Notes under the pieces: model-generated
Database searches by the model: none
What the model was told of the DNA's origin: nothing
Seen by the model: the letters and a program-made list of their open reading frames with translations, nothing else
Translations under genes and position numbers: made by a program
In this document: in pieces, positions 1-6,920 of the stretch
How positions within the stretch are numbered: the stretch's first letter is position 1
Layout: each line of letters begins with the position of its first letter
Assembly (NCBI GenBank): GCA_002413265.1
Contig: DHWR01000205.1
Coordinates: 1-8,919 of the forward strand
Direction: 5' to 3'
Length of the DNA: 8,919 bases
Source of the DNA: Chloroflexi bacterium UBA5177
GTDB lineage: Bacteria > Chloroflexota > UBA5177

Positions 1-101
1 ACGGTGCGGAAGTTGTATTCGACCGCCCCCGACTGCTGCTGTTCCTCGGTCATGGCCGCGTAGAAGTCGAAGTTGAAGTCACTGTTGAAGGGCGACGCCC
101 A
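1..101 (-). pseudogene. DUF899 (thioredoxin-like) gene, 5'-truncated; internal part, continues at 8919
   Basis: Read on the minus strand, this stretch encodes WASPFNSDFNFDFYAAM and continues through VEYNFRT at the window edge, then resumes in the same frame at 8919. The SDFNFDF block is typical of DUF899 thioredoxin-like proteins, which from memory are usually above 200 residues. Similarity begins at the Trp codon near 101. The frame is open upstream only to a TGA at 141-143, and there is no ATG, GTG or TTG between that stop and the DUF899-like block. The N-terminal half, including the usual Cys motif, is therefore missing. I read it as the cut-off remnant of a chromosomal gene at one edge of the copper region. 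It lies downstream of a minus-oriented CsoR operator (166-182), so it may be transcribed without making a working protein. Confidence 0.7.
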
Positions 102-139
102 GGCGTCAGACTCTCGTCTAGGGCCATGACCACCTGTAG

Positions 140-157
140 ATCAGGTCCACACCTGAT
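140..157. repeat. 7-bp perfect inverted repeat, 4-base loop
   Basis: ATCAGGT (140-146) is the exact reverse complement of ACCTGAT (151-157), separated by CCAC. On the minus strand it lies just after the -10-like TATGGT of the operator at 166-182, so it would form a hairpin at the very 5' end of that transcript. It could be part of a regulatory leader or a binding site; nothing further can be said. Confidence 0.45.
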
Positions 158-165
158 ACCTCACC

Positions 166-182
166 ATACCCCGCCCCGGTAT
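166..182 (-). promoter_or_regulatory. CsoR operator, minus orientation
   Basis: Read on the minus strand it is ATACCGGGGCGGGGTAT, the same GC-tract inverted repeat as the known CsoR operators of copZA and csoR promoters, and identical to the site at 7734-7750. It is followed by TATGGT (168 down to 163), a possible -10. The only gene downstream is the truncated DUF899, so this looks like an orphaned promoter. Confidence 0.8.
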
Positions 183-280
183 GTTGATTGTGTTTGTCGG
201 CTGTTCGTGTCAGACCAGGCAGAACAACGAAGGTGTCCGGTCGCCATGAGCAGACTCTTCAGATGAACAGAAGCGCCGCT

Positions 281-297
281 ATACCCGCAGGGGGTAT
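281..297 (+). promoter_or_regulatory. CsoR operator and promoter of csoR-copA-copZ
   Basis: ATACCCGCAGGGGGTAT closely resembles the Bacillus copZA CsoR operator and overlaps a -10-like TATGAT at 295-300. Transcription would begin near 306, just before the Shine-Dalgarno sequence GGAGG (314-318) of csoR. Repressor bound here would block the -10, giving autoregulation of the copper operon. No convincing -35 box is visible at the expected spacing. Confidence 0.88.
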
Positions 298-325
298 GAT
301 GGAGCAAGGATCTGGAGGACCGCCA

Positions 326-607
326 ATGGCTACACACGGATATGCGGATAACCGCGGTCGGCTCATCAAGCGAGTGAATCGCCTGGAGGGTCAGGTACGC
401 GGCGTGGGTCGAATGATTGAGGAAGACCGTTACTGCATCGACATCGTAAACCAGCTCAGCGCGGTTCAGGCAGCGGCGCGAGGGCTCTCGCTCCAACTGC
501 TGGAGGGCCACGTGCGGCACTGCGTGATGGACGCGGCACAAACGGATGATGCTGAGCCCAAACTGCACGAGCTGATCGACACCCTGGGGAAGGCGATGGG
601 CCGCTGA
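326..607 (+). CDS. csoR: Copper-sensing transcriptional repressor CsoR
   Basis: A 93-residue DUF156-family protein. CsoR is an all-helical DNA-binding repressor that releases its operator when Cu(I) binds. The Cu(I) ligands are present: Cys37 (in RYC), His62 and Cys66 (in EGHVRHC), one position later than Cys36/His61/Cys65 of the Mycobacterium tuberculosis protein. Tyr36 and Glu82 match the allosteric Tyr and Glu. The N-terminal [20 protein letters not shown] helix is the family signature. I chose ATG 326 because GGAGG (314-318) lies 7 bases upstream. An in-frame ATG at 188 and those between it and 326 would place the operator at 281-297 inside the gene. It is the first gene of the copper operon, 28 bases before copA. 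It probably controls all five matching operators in this window. The Cys/His pattern argues against an RcnR (nickel/cobalt) or FrmR (formaldehyde) assignment. Confidence 0.95.
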   Translation: MATHGYADNRGRLIKRVNRLEGQVRGVGRMIEEDRYCIDIVNQLSAVQAAARGLSLQLLEGHVRHCVMDAAQTDDAEPKLHELIDTLGKAMGR

Positions 608-635
608 TATCCCAGCTCAGAACCGGGAAAGCACT

Positions 636-3173
636 GTGGCAGTTCGATCAGAACAACAGGAATGCGACATAGAAATCCAGGCGGCGGCTGCCGTGCTCGC
701 GGTCGTTGTCGAGCTTGATGTCGACGGGATGACGTGCGCCTCGTGCGCACGGCGGGTGGAGCGGCAGCTCGAGCGTGTGCCGGGTGTCGAGGGTGCCCAG
801 GTCAACCTGGCAACCGAGAAGGCGACCGTACGCTACGATCCGCGGCAGACAACTGTTGACGCCCTCGTGAGTGCGGTGCACGCTTCGGGCTACACCGCTC
901 ACGCGGCACATCAAGAGACTCCACCCACCGAAAGGGTGCTCGCGATCGAGGGGATGACCTGTGCCTCGTGTGTGCGTCGGGTGGAGCGTTCACTGGCGAA
1001 GGTGGAGGGCGTGCAGCAGGCGAGTGTCAATCTGGCCACCGAGGAGGCTCGAGTCCGAGGAGACGCTCCGCTTCCCGCACTACTTGCTGCTGTCGAGCGG
1101 GCCGGCTACCATGCCACCGCGGTCGAGTCGGCGGGCGCAGTTGACAACGACGATCTGGTGGCACGGCAGTCACGAGCTGCGGGACGCAAGCTGCGCGACA
1201 TCGTCATCGGTATGGCATTCACGGTTCCACTCCTCGTGCTTGGCGTGTTCTTCATGGATCGGTTTCCGAGGGAGAACCTTCTGATGCTCCTGCTCGCGCT
1301 CCCCGTCTGGGCCTATGTCGGTCGGGACTTCCATCTGGGAGCCATCCGCTCGCTGCAGCACGGCACCGCGAACATGGACACCCTGGTCTCCCTGGGATCC
1401 TCGGTGGCATTCCTCTATAGCGCCTGGATCGCATTGTCCCAGGGGACGGGGGCTACCTATTTCGATACCGCCGCCGCCATCATCACCCTGGTCAGCGTCG
1501 GGAAGTATCTGGAGGCCCGTGCACGAAGCAGCGCCGGGGAGGCCATCAAGCGCCTGGCCGGGTTGAGTGCGCGCTCAGCGCGCGTCTTGTATGACGGCGT
1601 TGAGGTCGATGTGGCCGTTGCCCAGGTTCGCGTGGGTGATGTCCTGGTGATACGGCCAGGCGAGAAGGTCCCGGTCGATGGTGCGGTACTCGATGGAGTG
1701 GCAAGTGTCGACGAGTCGATGATCACCGGCGAGAGTATTCCTGTCTCAAAGGCTCCCGGCGACGAGGTCACCGGAGCGACCATAGACACTGACGGTCTCC
1801 TGCAGGTCCGGGCCACGCGTGTAGGCAAGGACACTTCCCTGGCCCGGATCATCCGCCTGGTCGAGCAGGCACAGGGGTCCAAAGCTCCGGCGCAGCGCTT
1901 AGCGGATCAGATCTCACAGTATTTCGTCCCCCTGGTCCTGATCGTGGCCTCGGGTACGTACCTCGGCTGGATGCTGACCGGCCACTCCGGCACGGAGGCG
2001 ATGGTCGCAGCGGTTGCCGTCCTTGTGATCGCGTGTCCGTGCGCCCTTGGGCTAGCGACGCCAACCGCCATCATGGTGGGCACCGGACGCGGCGCGCAGA
2101 ACGGGATCCTCATCAAGGGAGGGGAGAGTCTGGAACGCATGCACCAGGTGACGGAGATCGTTCTGGATAAGACCGGCACCATCACCAACGGCCGGCCGGT
2201 GGTAACCCAACTGCTGGCCTACGGGCCGGGCGGGAGCGGGGATAGAAATCGAGCGCTTCTCCAACTGGCTGCCAGCGTCGAAGCGGGTTCGGAGCATGCA
2301 CTGGGACGGGCCGTGGTCGAACGGGCGCAGGCGGGAAGCGTGGACCTGCTTCCCGGAGTTAGGAACTTCGTCGCCATCGCTGGAGGAGGTGTCGAGGCTG
2401 ATGTTGAGGATCGCCACGTCCTTATCGGCAACCATCGCCTCCTCGCATCCCGCGGCGTCGAGCTCGACGGACATCGTGCTGCGATCGATGAGCTCGAGGC
2501 GTGTGGACAGACTCTGATGCTCGTTGCCGTCGACGGAGTCATCAGCGGTGCTGTCGCGGCGGCGGATACCGTCAAGGAGGGGGCGATCGAAGCCGTTCGA
2601 GACCTCCATAAGCTTGGTCTCGGGTTGACGATGCTCACAGGTGACAACGCGACAACTGCCCGGACTATCGCCGCCGAGGTCGGAATCGACCGGGTCGTGG
2701 CGGAGGTTCGTCCGGACGAGAAGTCAGCTGAAGTAAAGAGGCTGCAAGGTGAGGGGAAGATGGTCGCCATGGTAGGCGACGGTATCAACGACGCCCCAGC
2801 CCTGGCCCAGGCCGATGCAGGCATTGCGATGGGCACTGGAACCGACGTCGCCATGGAAGCCGCCGATGTCACCTTGGTGCGCGGTGACCTGCGGGGACTG
2901 GCACTTGCTATCGATCTGTCAAGGTCGACCGTCCGGATCATCCGCCAGAACTTGTTCTGGGCGTTCTTCTACAACGTGATCCTGATTCCGCTGGCCGTCT
3001 TCGGGAAGATCAGTCCGATCTTCGCGGCGGCTGCGATGGCGCTCTCGTCCGTGACCGTTGTCTCCAACTCTCTCCGCCTCCGTGGCACGCGGCGGGCCAC
3101 TCTTCTTGCCGCGGGCGTGTTCCTGCTGGCGATCGTGCTCGTCAGTGTTGGTGTCTTCCTTACCATCCACTAG
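636..3173 (+). CDS. copA: Cu+-exporting P1B-type ATPase with two N-terminal metal-binding domains
   Basis: An 845-residue inner-membrane pump that uses ATP to export Cu(I). Two HMA domains carry GMTCASC, with Cys34/Cys37 and Cys109/Cys112. Membrane segments follow from about residue 190. The actuator TGES is at 364-367, the membrane CPC metal-binding motif at 467-469, the phosphorylation site DKTGT at 511-515, TGDN at 668-671 and GDGIND at 714-719. YNVILIPLA and [15 protein letters not shown] near the C-terminus carry the Tyr-Asn and Met-Ser-Ser residues of the Cu+ (P1B-1) class, ruling out a Zn/Cd pump. All catalytic motifs are present and the length is normal, so it should be active. GTG 636 was taken as start, with a modest GGGAAA a few bases upstream; an in-frame GTG at 693 would still include HMA1 but has no clear ribosome site. 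It lies between csoR and copZ on the same transcript. Confidence 0.95.
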   Translation: MAVRSEQQECDIEIQAAAAVLAVVVELDVDGMTCASCARRVERQLERVPGVEGAQVNLATEKATVRYDPRQTTVDALVSAVHASGYTAHAAHQETPPTERVLAIEGMTCASCVRRVERSLAKVEGVQQASVNLATEEARVRGDAPLPALLAAVERAGYHATAVESAGAVDNDDLVARQSRAAGRKLRDIVIGMAFTVPLLVLGVFFMDRFPRENLLMLLLALPVWAYVGRDFHLGAIRSLQHGTANMDTLVSLGSSVAFLYSAWIALSQGTGATYFDTAAAIITLVSVGKYLEARARSSAGEAIKRLAGLSARSARVLYDGVEVDVAVAQVRVGDVLVIRPGEKVPVDGAVLDGVASVDESMITGESIPVSKAPGDEVTGATIDTDGLLQVRATRVGKDTSLARIIRLVEQAQGSKAPAQRLADQISQYFVPLVLIVASGTYLGWMLTGHSGTEAMVAAVAVLVIACPCALGLATPTAIMVGTGRGAQNGILIKGGESLERMHQVTEIVLDKTGTITNGRPVVTQLLAYGPGGSGDRNRALLQLAASVEAGSEHALGRAVVERAQAGSVDLLPGVRNFVAIAGGGVEADVEDRHVLIGNHRLLASRGVELDGHRAAIDELEACGQTLMLVAVDGVISGAVAAADTVKEGAIEAVRDLHKLGLGLTMLTGDNATTARTIAAEVGIDRVVAEVRPDEKSAEVKRLQGEGKMVAMVGDGINDAPALAQADAGIAMGTGTDVAMEAADVTLVRGDLRGLALAIDLSRSTVRIIRQNLFWAFFYNVILIPLAVFGKISPIFAAAAMALSSVTVVSNSLRLRGTRRATLLAAGVFLLAIVLVSVGVFLTIH

Positions 3174-3189
3174 AGAAAGGCTTTACGCA

Positions 3190-3399
3190 ATGGAACAGCT
3201 CGCACTTACCGCACCGGACATCTCCTGCGATCACTGCAAGCACACGATCGAAGAAGAGCTTGGGGCAGTCCCTGGAGTACGGAGCGTCTCTGTCGAAGTT
3301 CCTTCCAAGCATGTGAGTGTCAGCTTCGATCCAGCGAGCACGTCTGAAGCGACGATCATGAGGAAGCTCGACGAGGCGGGCTATCCAGCCAGCGCTTAG
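3190..3399 (+). CDS. copZ: CopZ-like copper chaperone (HMA domain)
   Basis: A 69-residue single HMA (ferredoxin-like beta-alpha-beta) domain. The metal-binding motif is Cys13-Asp-His-Cys16, followed by HTIEEELGAVPGV and ending in LDEAGYPAS, both typical of CopZ/Atx1-like chaperones that carry Cu(I) to the ATPase metal-binding domains. ATG 3190 is preceded by GAAAGG (3175-3180), about 9 bases away, and lies 16 bases after the copA stop, so it belongs to the csoR-copA-copZ operon. The longer open frame starting at 3058 overlaps copA and has no family match. The residue before the first Cys is Ser rather than the more usual Thr of MTC; this does not affect the ligands. Confidence 0.92.
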   Translation: MEQLALTAPDISCDHCKHTIEEELGAVPGVRSVSVEVPSKHVSVSFDPASTSEATIMRKLDEAGYPASA

Positions 3400-3403
3400 A
3401 TGG

Positions 3404-3436
3404 CCGGGATTGCCGTGAGATAAGCGCGTATCCCGG
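3404..3436 (+). terminator. Possible stem-loop after copZ
   Basis: CCGGGAT (3404-3410) and ATCCCGG (3430-3436) form a 7-bp perfect stem with a 19-base loop, starting 5 bases after the copZ stop. There is no T-tract, so intrinsic termination is uncertain. It may stabilise the 3' end of the copper operon message or weakly attenuate transcription into the ATPase remnant. Confidence 0.4.
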
Positions 3437-3487
3437 ACACTACGGGACTCGAACAGCTGGTCCGCCACCTCCACCCCAGGATGACCC

Positions 3488-3916
3488 ATGATCTCGAAGC
3501 CTGAGCTCCCTCTTCGGTTGAACGCGACGCTCGCGCAGCAGACCTTCCAGGCTGACTTCGCCTGCGTGTCTTGTGCCGAGTCCGCCGAGCATGCCTTGCG
3601 GTTACACGGTGGGATCGCGGATGCCCAGGTTGAATATGCCGGCCGCAAGATCCACGTTTCGTACGATCCCGCTCTGATCGACGCTCCGACGATTGAGGAT
3701 CTGGTCGGTCGATCCGCTTATGACTGTCGCTGCGCCGGCCAGGACGTAGAAGCTCACGGCGGAGGTCTCTTGTCGCTCGCCCATAAGGCCGACATGGCGG
3801 CAATCACCGAGGGTACGACGGCCGACTGGATGCAGTACGAGTTCCCGTCCACGCATGCGGGTAAGCAACACCAGGACGAGGCACACGCCGGGAGGCCGGC
3901 ATTGAGACGGTCATAA
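3488..3916 (+). pseudogene. N-terminal fragment of a second copper P-type ATPase (HMA domain plus His-rich linker)
   Basis: A 142-codon frame starting ATG 3488. Residues about 17-82 look like a degenerate HMA domain, with FACVSCAESAEHALRL supplying a CxxC motif, then VEYAGRKIHVSYDPALID. The following region (HKADMAAITEG... [15 protein letters not shown]) is polar and His-containing, like the N-terminus of CopB-type pumps. The frame then runs out at a TAA (3914-3916). From about 3892 the +1-shifted frame encodes the P-domain tail of an ATPase. The whole transmembrane, actuator and phosphorylation core (roughly 450 codons, including TGES, CPC/CPH and DKTGT) is missing between them. GCCGG occurs on both sides of the junction (3887-3900), so a short-homology deletion is plausible. 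A free-standing HMA protein is a less likely reading. Ribosome site before ATG is weak. Confidence 0.65.
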
Positions 3917-4466
3917 TGACAGGCGACAACCGACGGACGGCGGAAGCCGTGGCCCGTGAGCTGGGGATCGAGCGGATATTCGCAGAGGTCCTGCCCCAGC
4001 AGAAGGCGAACTACGTGCGGGAGCGGCAGGCGGAAGGGAAGCAGGTGGCGATGGTGGGCGACGGCGTCAACGACGCTCCTGCACTCGCCCAGGCCGATGT
4101 AGGGATCGCGATTGGCGCCGGAACGGATGTCGCCATCGAGACGGCGGACGTCGTCCTGATGAAGAGCGATCCACTGGACATCATCCGTGCTTTGCGCCTG
4201 TCGCGCGCGACCGTGACCAAGATGAAACAGAACCTTTTCTGGGCCAGCATCTACAACCTCATGGCCATCCCGGTGGCTGCGGGGTCCTCTATCCGCGGTT
4301 CGGGATCAGGTTGGCGCCGGAGTGGTCGGCCCTGCTCATGAGCCTCAGCTCTATCATCGTTGCGACTAACGCAGTCCTGTTGAAACGGGTGGACTCAGCG
4401 ATGGGTTCAGAGCAAGATCAAGGTGCAGGACCGGCATCGATGCTGCAGGCCCAGACAGCCGGCTGA
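3892..4466 (+). pseudogene. C-terminal remnant of CopB-like copper P-type ATPase, frameshifted
   Basis: From 3892 the frame reads [20 protein letters not shown], then [20 protein letters not shown], then [20 protein letters not shown]. These are the TGDN and GDGxND motifs and the seventh membrane helix of a P1B ATPase. After GCTGCGGGG (4276-4284) the frame is lost. One base back it continues [17 protein letters not shown], then [17 protein letters not shown], ending at TGA 4464-4466. AIPVAAG and [12 protein letters not shown] fit the CopB (P1B-3) class better than CopA. Restoring one G to the run at 4281-4284 repairs the shift. With the catalytic core absent this cannot pump copper. An ATG at 3916 gives a 141-residue ORF, but it is unlikely to be functional. 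Confidence 0.8.
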
Positions 4467-4689
4467 GGACTCGGAGCTGGACAAGCGCCGAGATGGTGTG
4501 GCGGAACCTCCATCGTGCTGCGCCGCAGCGGCATGTCGGTGGCGCTAGAGAGACCGACGACGCTCGAGTGGAGCGACAAGCCCTTTCCTTCCGCTGAGGT
4601 GGCTGCCGGGATCAGTTCGATACCTTGTCAGGTCGAGCGAACTCATCCCGCAACGCGACCAATCTCAGGCGCGTGACCGATCGTGTCCT
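4467..4689. other. Gene-free spacer between ATPase remnant and next operator
   Basis: About 220 bases with no convincing gene. It contains a short hairpin, GCTGC (4517-4521) with GCAGC (4525-4529), too small to call a terminator. At its right end is AATCTCAGG (4661-4669), 21 bases before the next CsoR operator and matching boxes at 7772-7780, 7820-7828 and 7842-7850. Confidence 0.5.
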
Positions 4690-4706
4690 ATACCGGCCGG
4701 GGGTAT
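4690..4706 (+). promoter_or_regulatory. CsoR operator and promoter of the small membrane-protein genes
   Basis: ATACCGGCCGGGGGTAT, followed by the -10-like TATATT at 4704-4709. The 46 bases 4661-4706 match 7842-7887 at 33 positions with no gaps, which shows a shared promoter design: AATYTCAGG box, CCGAT, then the operator. The message would have a leader of about 80 bases before the ATG at 4797. Confidence 0.87.
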
Positions 4707-4796
4707 ATTCGAGAAAGAGAGATTCACCTTTGTCCATCAGAGGCGATGAAAACAGCAAGATACTATCCGAAGCTCAGGACAAGAGGAGAAACTGAA

Positions 4797-5039
4797 ATGT
4801 TGCAGACTCTGTTGACTGTCGCTGTCATCGCCGTCTGCCCGCTCATGATGCTCCTCATGATGCGCGGGATGCATGGTGGGAATGGCACCGGCCACTCGAG
4901 TGATCAAAGCGAGCATGTGGCCGTGAGCTATGGCCGGATTGCGGAGCTCGAGCGTGAAATTACCGCTTTGCGAGCACGCGAATCGAATGCTAATGATACA
5001 GACGCTTCCAGAGTTCCGGTTGGTGGCCGGCATGGCTAG
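4797..5039 (+). CDS. Small membrane protein with Met/His-rich segment and coiled coil
   Basis: An 80-residue protein I cannot assign to a named gene. It opens with a hydrophobic helix (about residues 3-22) containing CPLMMLLMMRGMHGG, a Cys- and Met-rich face followed by Met and His residues that could bind Cu(I). A short coiled-coil stretch (GRIAELEREITALRARES) follows. The layout is like the DUF2933-type small proteins found in copper clusters, but that comparison is from memory. ATG 4797 is preferred because AGGAG (4784-4788) lies 8 bases upstream. An in-frame ATG at 4746 has its purine stretch too close. The gene sits behind the CsoR operator at 4690-4706. Its TAG overlaps the next gene's ATG (5032) by 8 bases, indicating translational coupling. 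Confidence 0.75.
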   Translation: MLQTLLTVAVIAVCPLMMLLMMRGMHGGNGTGHSSDQSEHVAVSYGRIAELEREITALRARESNANDTDASRVPVGGRHG

Positions 5040-5447
5040 CAAGACGCCTGCGACACAGGCCGCTCACTATATTCCAGCAACTAATACGCAGCCCGTTCAG
5101 CCCCCAGACGAACTCTTTGGGGTTGGGTTACAGGCTTCGTTGCAGCGCTTAGCGGACTTGCACCTCATGTCCTGCATCACGTGGGCCTTTTGGCCGGAGT
5201 TGCGCTGGTCGCCGGGACCAAGGGGACGATTCTCTTTGGATTGATCGGGTTCCGGGTATCGATTCCGTTTCTTCTGCGCCTTCGTAGGCGGCTCGGAACG
5301 TGGCGCGCTCCGGCTATCGGACTTGTCATCTTTGCAGTGATGTTCTCTCTGTCGGCGTTCGTCATTGGCCCCGCCATTTCAGGGCAGAGCGGTACCTCCA
5401 ATCAGACGCCTACGCAGCAGGTAGACCACAGTTCTCACCATGGGTGA
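5032..5447 (+). CDS. Copper-cluster membrane protein with His-rich tail (single-base frameshift)
   Basis: ATG 5032 begins MASKTPATQAAHYIPATNTQ and is in frame to DELFG. The natural continuation is one base back: GWVTGFVAALSGLAPHVLHH, then a glycine-rich membrane segment, PFLLRLRRRLGTWRAP, and a final helix with FAVMFSLSAFVIGPAI, ending HSSHHG. Neither frame alone is complete: the second has no start between its upstream TAA (5082-5084) and 5121. Restoring one G in the run at 5119-5122 yields a smooth protein of about 138 residues with two or three membrane helices. APHVLHHVGLLAG and the His-rich tail are suggestive of metal handling, but I know no named family. It overlaps the preceding gene by 8 bases. 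The site does not look like a programmed -1 slippery heptamer, so mutation or a sequencing miscount is more likely. Confidence 0.65.
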
Positions 5448-5450
5448 CGA

Positions 5451-5526
5451 GGTAGCACGAGCTGGGTTGAGCCACAAGGTCGTAGCCTGATTCAGGCTGG
5501 CCGTACCAGTGCCGCGTGCTGCTACC
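5451..5526. repeat. Imperfect inverted repeat with inner hairpin between convergent genes
   Basis: GGTAGC (5451-5456) can pair with GCTACC (5521-5526), and GCACG (5455-5459) with CGTGC (5515-5519), in alternative overlapping pairings. Inside them, AGCCTG (5484-5489) and CAGGCT (5493-5498) form a 6-bp hairpin with a 3-base loop. It lies between the plus-strand gene ending at 5447 and the minus-strand gene ending at 5668. It could act as a bidirectional terminator, but there is no T-tract. Confidence 0.35.
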
Positions 5527-5646
5527 TAGACTCGGCTTCGAACTCTTGGCAGCCAAGGCATTTGTCGTCCCTGCGAAGCTCGATCACTCATGGATGGGAA
5601 GTGCAGCGCCAAGCTCCTCGCAGTGGAAGCCAGCGTCTCTTCGGCG

Positions 5647-5666
5647 AGGCGAAAGCACTGTCGCCT
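5647..5666 (-). terminator. Possible stem-loop at the end of the ccdA-like operon
   Basis: AGGCGA (5647-5652) and TCGCCT (5661-5666) form a 6-bp stem with an 8-base loop directly after the ccdA-like stop codon (5668-5670) on the minus strand. There is no T-tract, so this is a weak call. Confidence 0.35.
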
Positions 5667-5667
5667 T

Positions 5668-6603
5668 CTAGCTACTCTGCTTCACCTCTGCGGGAGTTCC
5701 GTGACAAGCACGGACTGCCGCAGGTTCCTCATCGTCCTCCCAGTCGCCACGCGGCCAGGCGACGAAGATCAACCCAGCTATCACGCCGATCAGGCCAAGA
5801 CCGATGAGCCATTCCGGAACACCGCTCAGCACCTGGGCAAGCTCGGCGAGGCGTGCACTACCCCAGATCGTCAGGCGACGCAGGAAGTCAGGCGTGTACG
5901 TTCCGCGGCCTGTCACTGCCAGGCCGATCATTAAGCTTCCCATGCCCAGGAACAGAACTGCGGCGCCGAGATCAGGCAGGCGCCGTCTGATCATATGGCC
6001 GCCAACGTGGAGACCTACCGTGCGTCCCTTGAAAACACCCCGGCTTGCCAGGCGCAATCGGTCCCAAAAGAGCGCCGCAAGGAACAGCGGGAAGACCATG
6101 CCAACGACGTATGCCACGCCGAGGCCAAAGGCATGGAGGACCGACCCGGTACTCACCGAGAGGACGAGCACTCCACCCAGCACCGGAGCACAGCAAGAGC
6201 TGACAATCCCGGAGAAGATCCCCAGCAGGAACATCCCACCGGACCCGTTTGCCGACACACTGGGCGCCCGCATCATGGGGATGGGCAGTGTCCAACCCTT
6301 CCCGGCGAAGGCAGAGACGCCCATGATGAGCATCAGGATGCCACCGAAGAAGAATACCGTTGAATGCTGGCGATTGAGCAGCACGCCGATACCACCGATC
6401 CCGAGCACGATGGGCAGGAGAACCACGGCCACGCCTACCGCATAGACCCCCGTTCGATCGAGGAGCCGACGACGGGACGTCGCCATGACACCGGCCAGAT
6501 AGGTTGGTCCCAACGAGACGATGCAGCATGGCGCAAACAGCGCGAGGATGCCACCGAGGAAAGCGGTGAGGATCGACGTGCTGTAGATCAGGGCCCCGTC
6601 CAT
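5668..6603 (-). CDS. CcdA/DsbD-like transmembrane thiol electron carrier
   Basis: A 311-residue polytopic membrane protein of the CcdA/DsbD transmembrane family, which carries reducing equivalents from cytoplasmic thiols to extracytoplasmic thioredoxin-like proteins. The paired redox Cys are visible: FAPCCIVSLGPTYL (Cys26/Cys27) in the first helix and SSCCAPVLGGVL (Cys137/Cys138) in a later helix. At least six hydrophobic segments are evident, plus an extra C-terminal pair and a charged cytoplasmic tail. The extra segments make it longer than a minimal CcdA of about 220-250 residues. ATG 6603 lies one base after the TGA of the upstream gene, so the two are translationally coupled. With the redoxin and the CHFC protein it forms a complete electron path: cytoplasmic thiol, membrane carrier, membrane-anchored redoxin. 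Substrates are unknown; a cytochrome c maturation role has no other support here. Confidence 0.85.
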   Translation of the reverse strand: MDGALIYSTSILTAFLGGILALFAPCCIVSLGPTYLAGVMATSRRRLLDRTGVYAVGVAVVLLPIVLGIGGIGVLLNRQHSTVFFFGGILMLIMGVSAFAGKGWTLPIPMMRAPSVSANGSGGMFLLGIFSGIVSSCCAPVLGGVLVLSVSTGSVLHAFGLGVAYVVGMVFPLFLAALFWDRLRLASRGVFKGRTVGLHVGGHMIRRRLPDLGAAVLFLGMGSLMIGLAVTGRGTYTPDFLRRLTIWGSARLAELAQVLSGVPEWLIGLGLIGVIAGLIFVAWPRGDWEDDEEPAAVRACHGTPAEVKQSS

Positions 6604-6604
6604 C

Positions 6605-6910
6605 TCAGCCTCCTACCTCTATCGGACCCGACGTGATCCTCTGCTGCAGCAGCTTCCGCAGCTTGCGCTCAGAGACACGACCGAACCCTACAAAGTGACC
6701 GTCGAGAAAGAGGCCCGGCGCGAACAGCACGCCGAATCGCTCTGAAAGCTCCTGGCCACGTGCTGATGCGAGCGCAATCTCCTCTATCTCCAGTGGAAAC
6801 TCTCGTCGCAGCTTGTGCAGCGTGTTTTCCCCCTGCTCACAGAAGTGGCAGTCGTCGGCCGTCAGAAGGAGGATGTGGGCGGTACGTCGGTCGTTGATGA
6901 AAGTTGTCAC
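6605..6910 (-). CDS. Glutaredoxin/thioredoxin-like protein with CHFC motif
   Basis: A 101-residue thioredoxin-fold protein with no signal peptide, so probably cytoplasmic. The active site is Cys21-His-Phe-Cys24 (LLTADDCHFCEQGENTL), followed by an alpha helix, a strand (EFPLEIEEIAL) and the cis-proline region FAPGLFLDG (Pro65), the normal order of a short glutaredoxin or thioredoxin. The start is GTG 6910, 10 bases after the stop of the redoxin gene, with only a weak GGAAA upstream; no better start exists in frame. Its TGA is one base from the ccdA-like ATG. It may pass electrons to the CcdA-like carrier, or reduce copper-damaged cytoplasmic thiols. The pairing with CcdA favours the first. Confidence 0.82.
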   Translation of the reverse strand: MTTFINDRRTAHILLLTADDCHFCEQGENTLHKLRREFPLEIEEIALASARGQELSERFGVLFAPGLFLDGHFVGFGRVSERKLRKLLQQRITSGPIEVGG

Positions 6911-6920
6911 GCGGTTTCCG

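Noticed and set aside
101..167. In-frame ATG (167-165) plus TGA (143-141) before the DUF899 fragment, as a second possible selenocysteine codon
   Set aside because: The ATG lies inside the operator, the codons before and after the TGA have no family similarity, and no redox motif surrounds it.
2052..2941. Minus-strand open frames of 185 and 240 codons inside copA
   Set aside because: They are antisense shadows of the ATPase; the composition is Ser/Ala/Arg-rich with no recognisable domain.
5119..5122. Programmed -1 frameshift in the 5032 gene
   Set aside because: The bases CTC TTT GGG GTT do not form a slippery heptamer in the zero frame; a lost G explains the shift more simply.
1892..5156. 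15-base exact repeat GCAGCGCTTAGCGGA at 1892-1906 and 5142-5156
   Set aside because: Both copies lie in coding sequence of unrelated proteins in different frames and no other repeat structure accompanies them; probably chance.
5972..6529. Long open frames opposite or shifted to the ccdA-like gene (for example 5804-6445 and 5972-6529)
   Set aside because: They are high-GC shadow frames, low-complexity in Arg/Pro/Thr, with no ribosome sites or family motifs.
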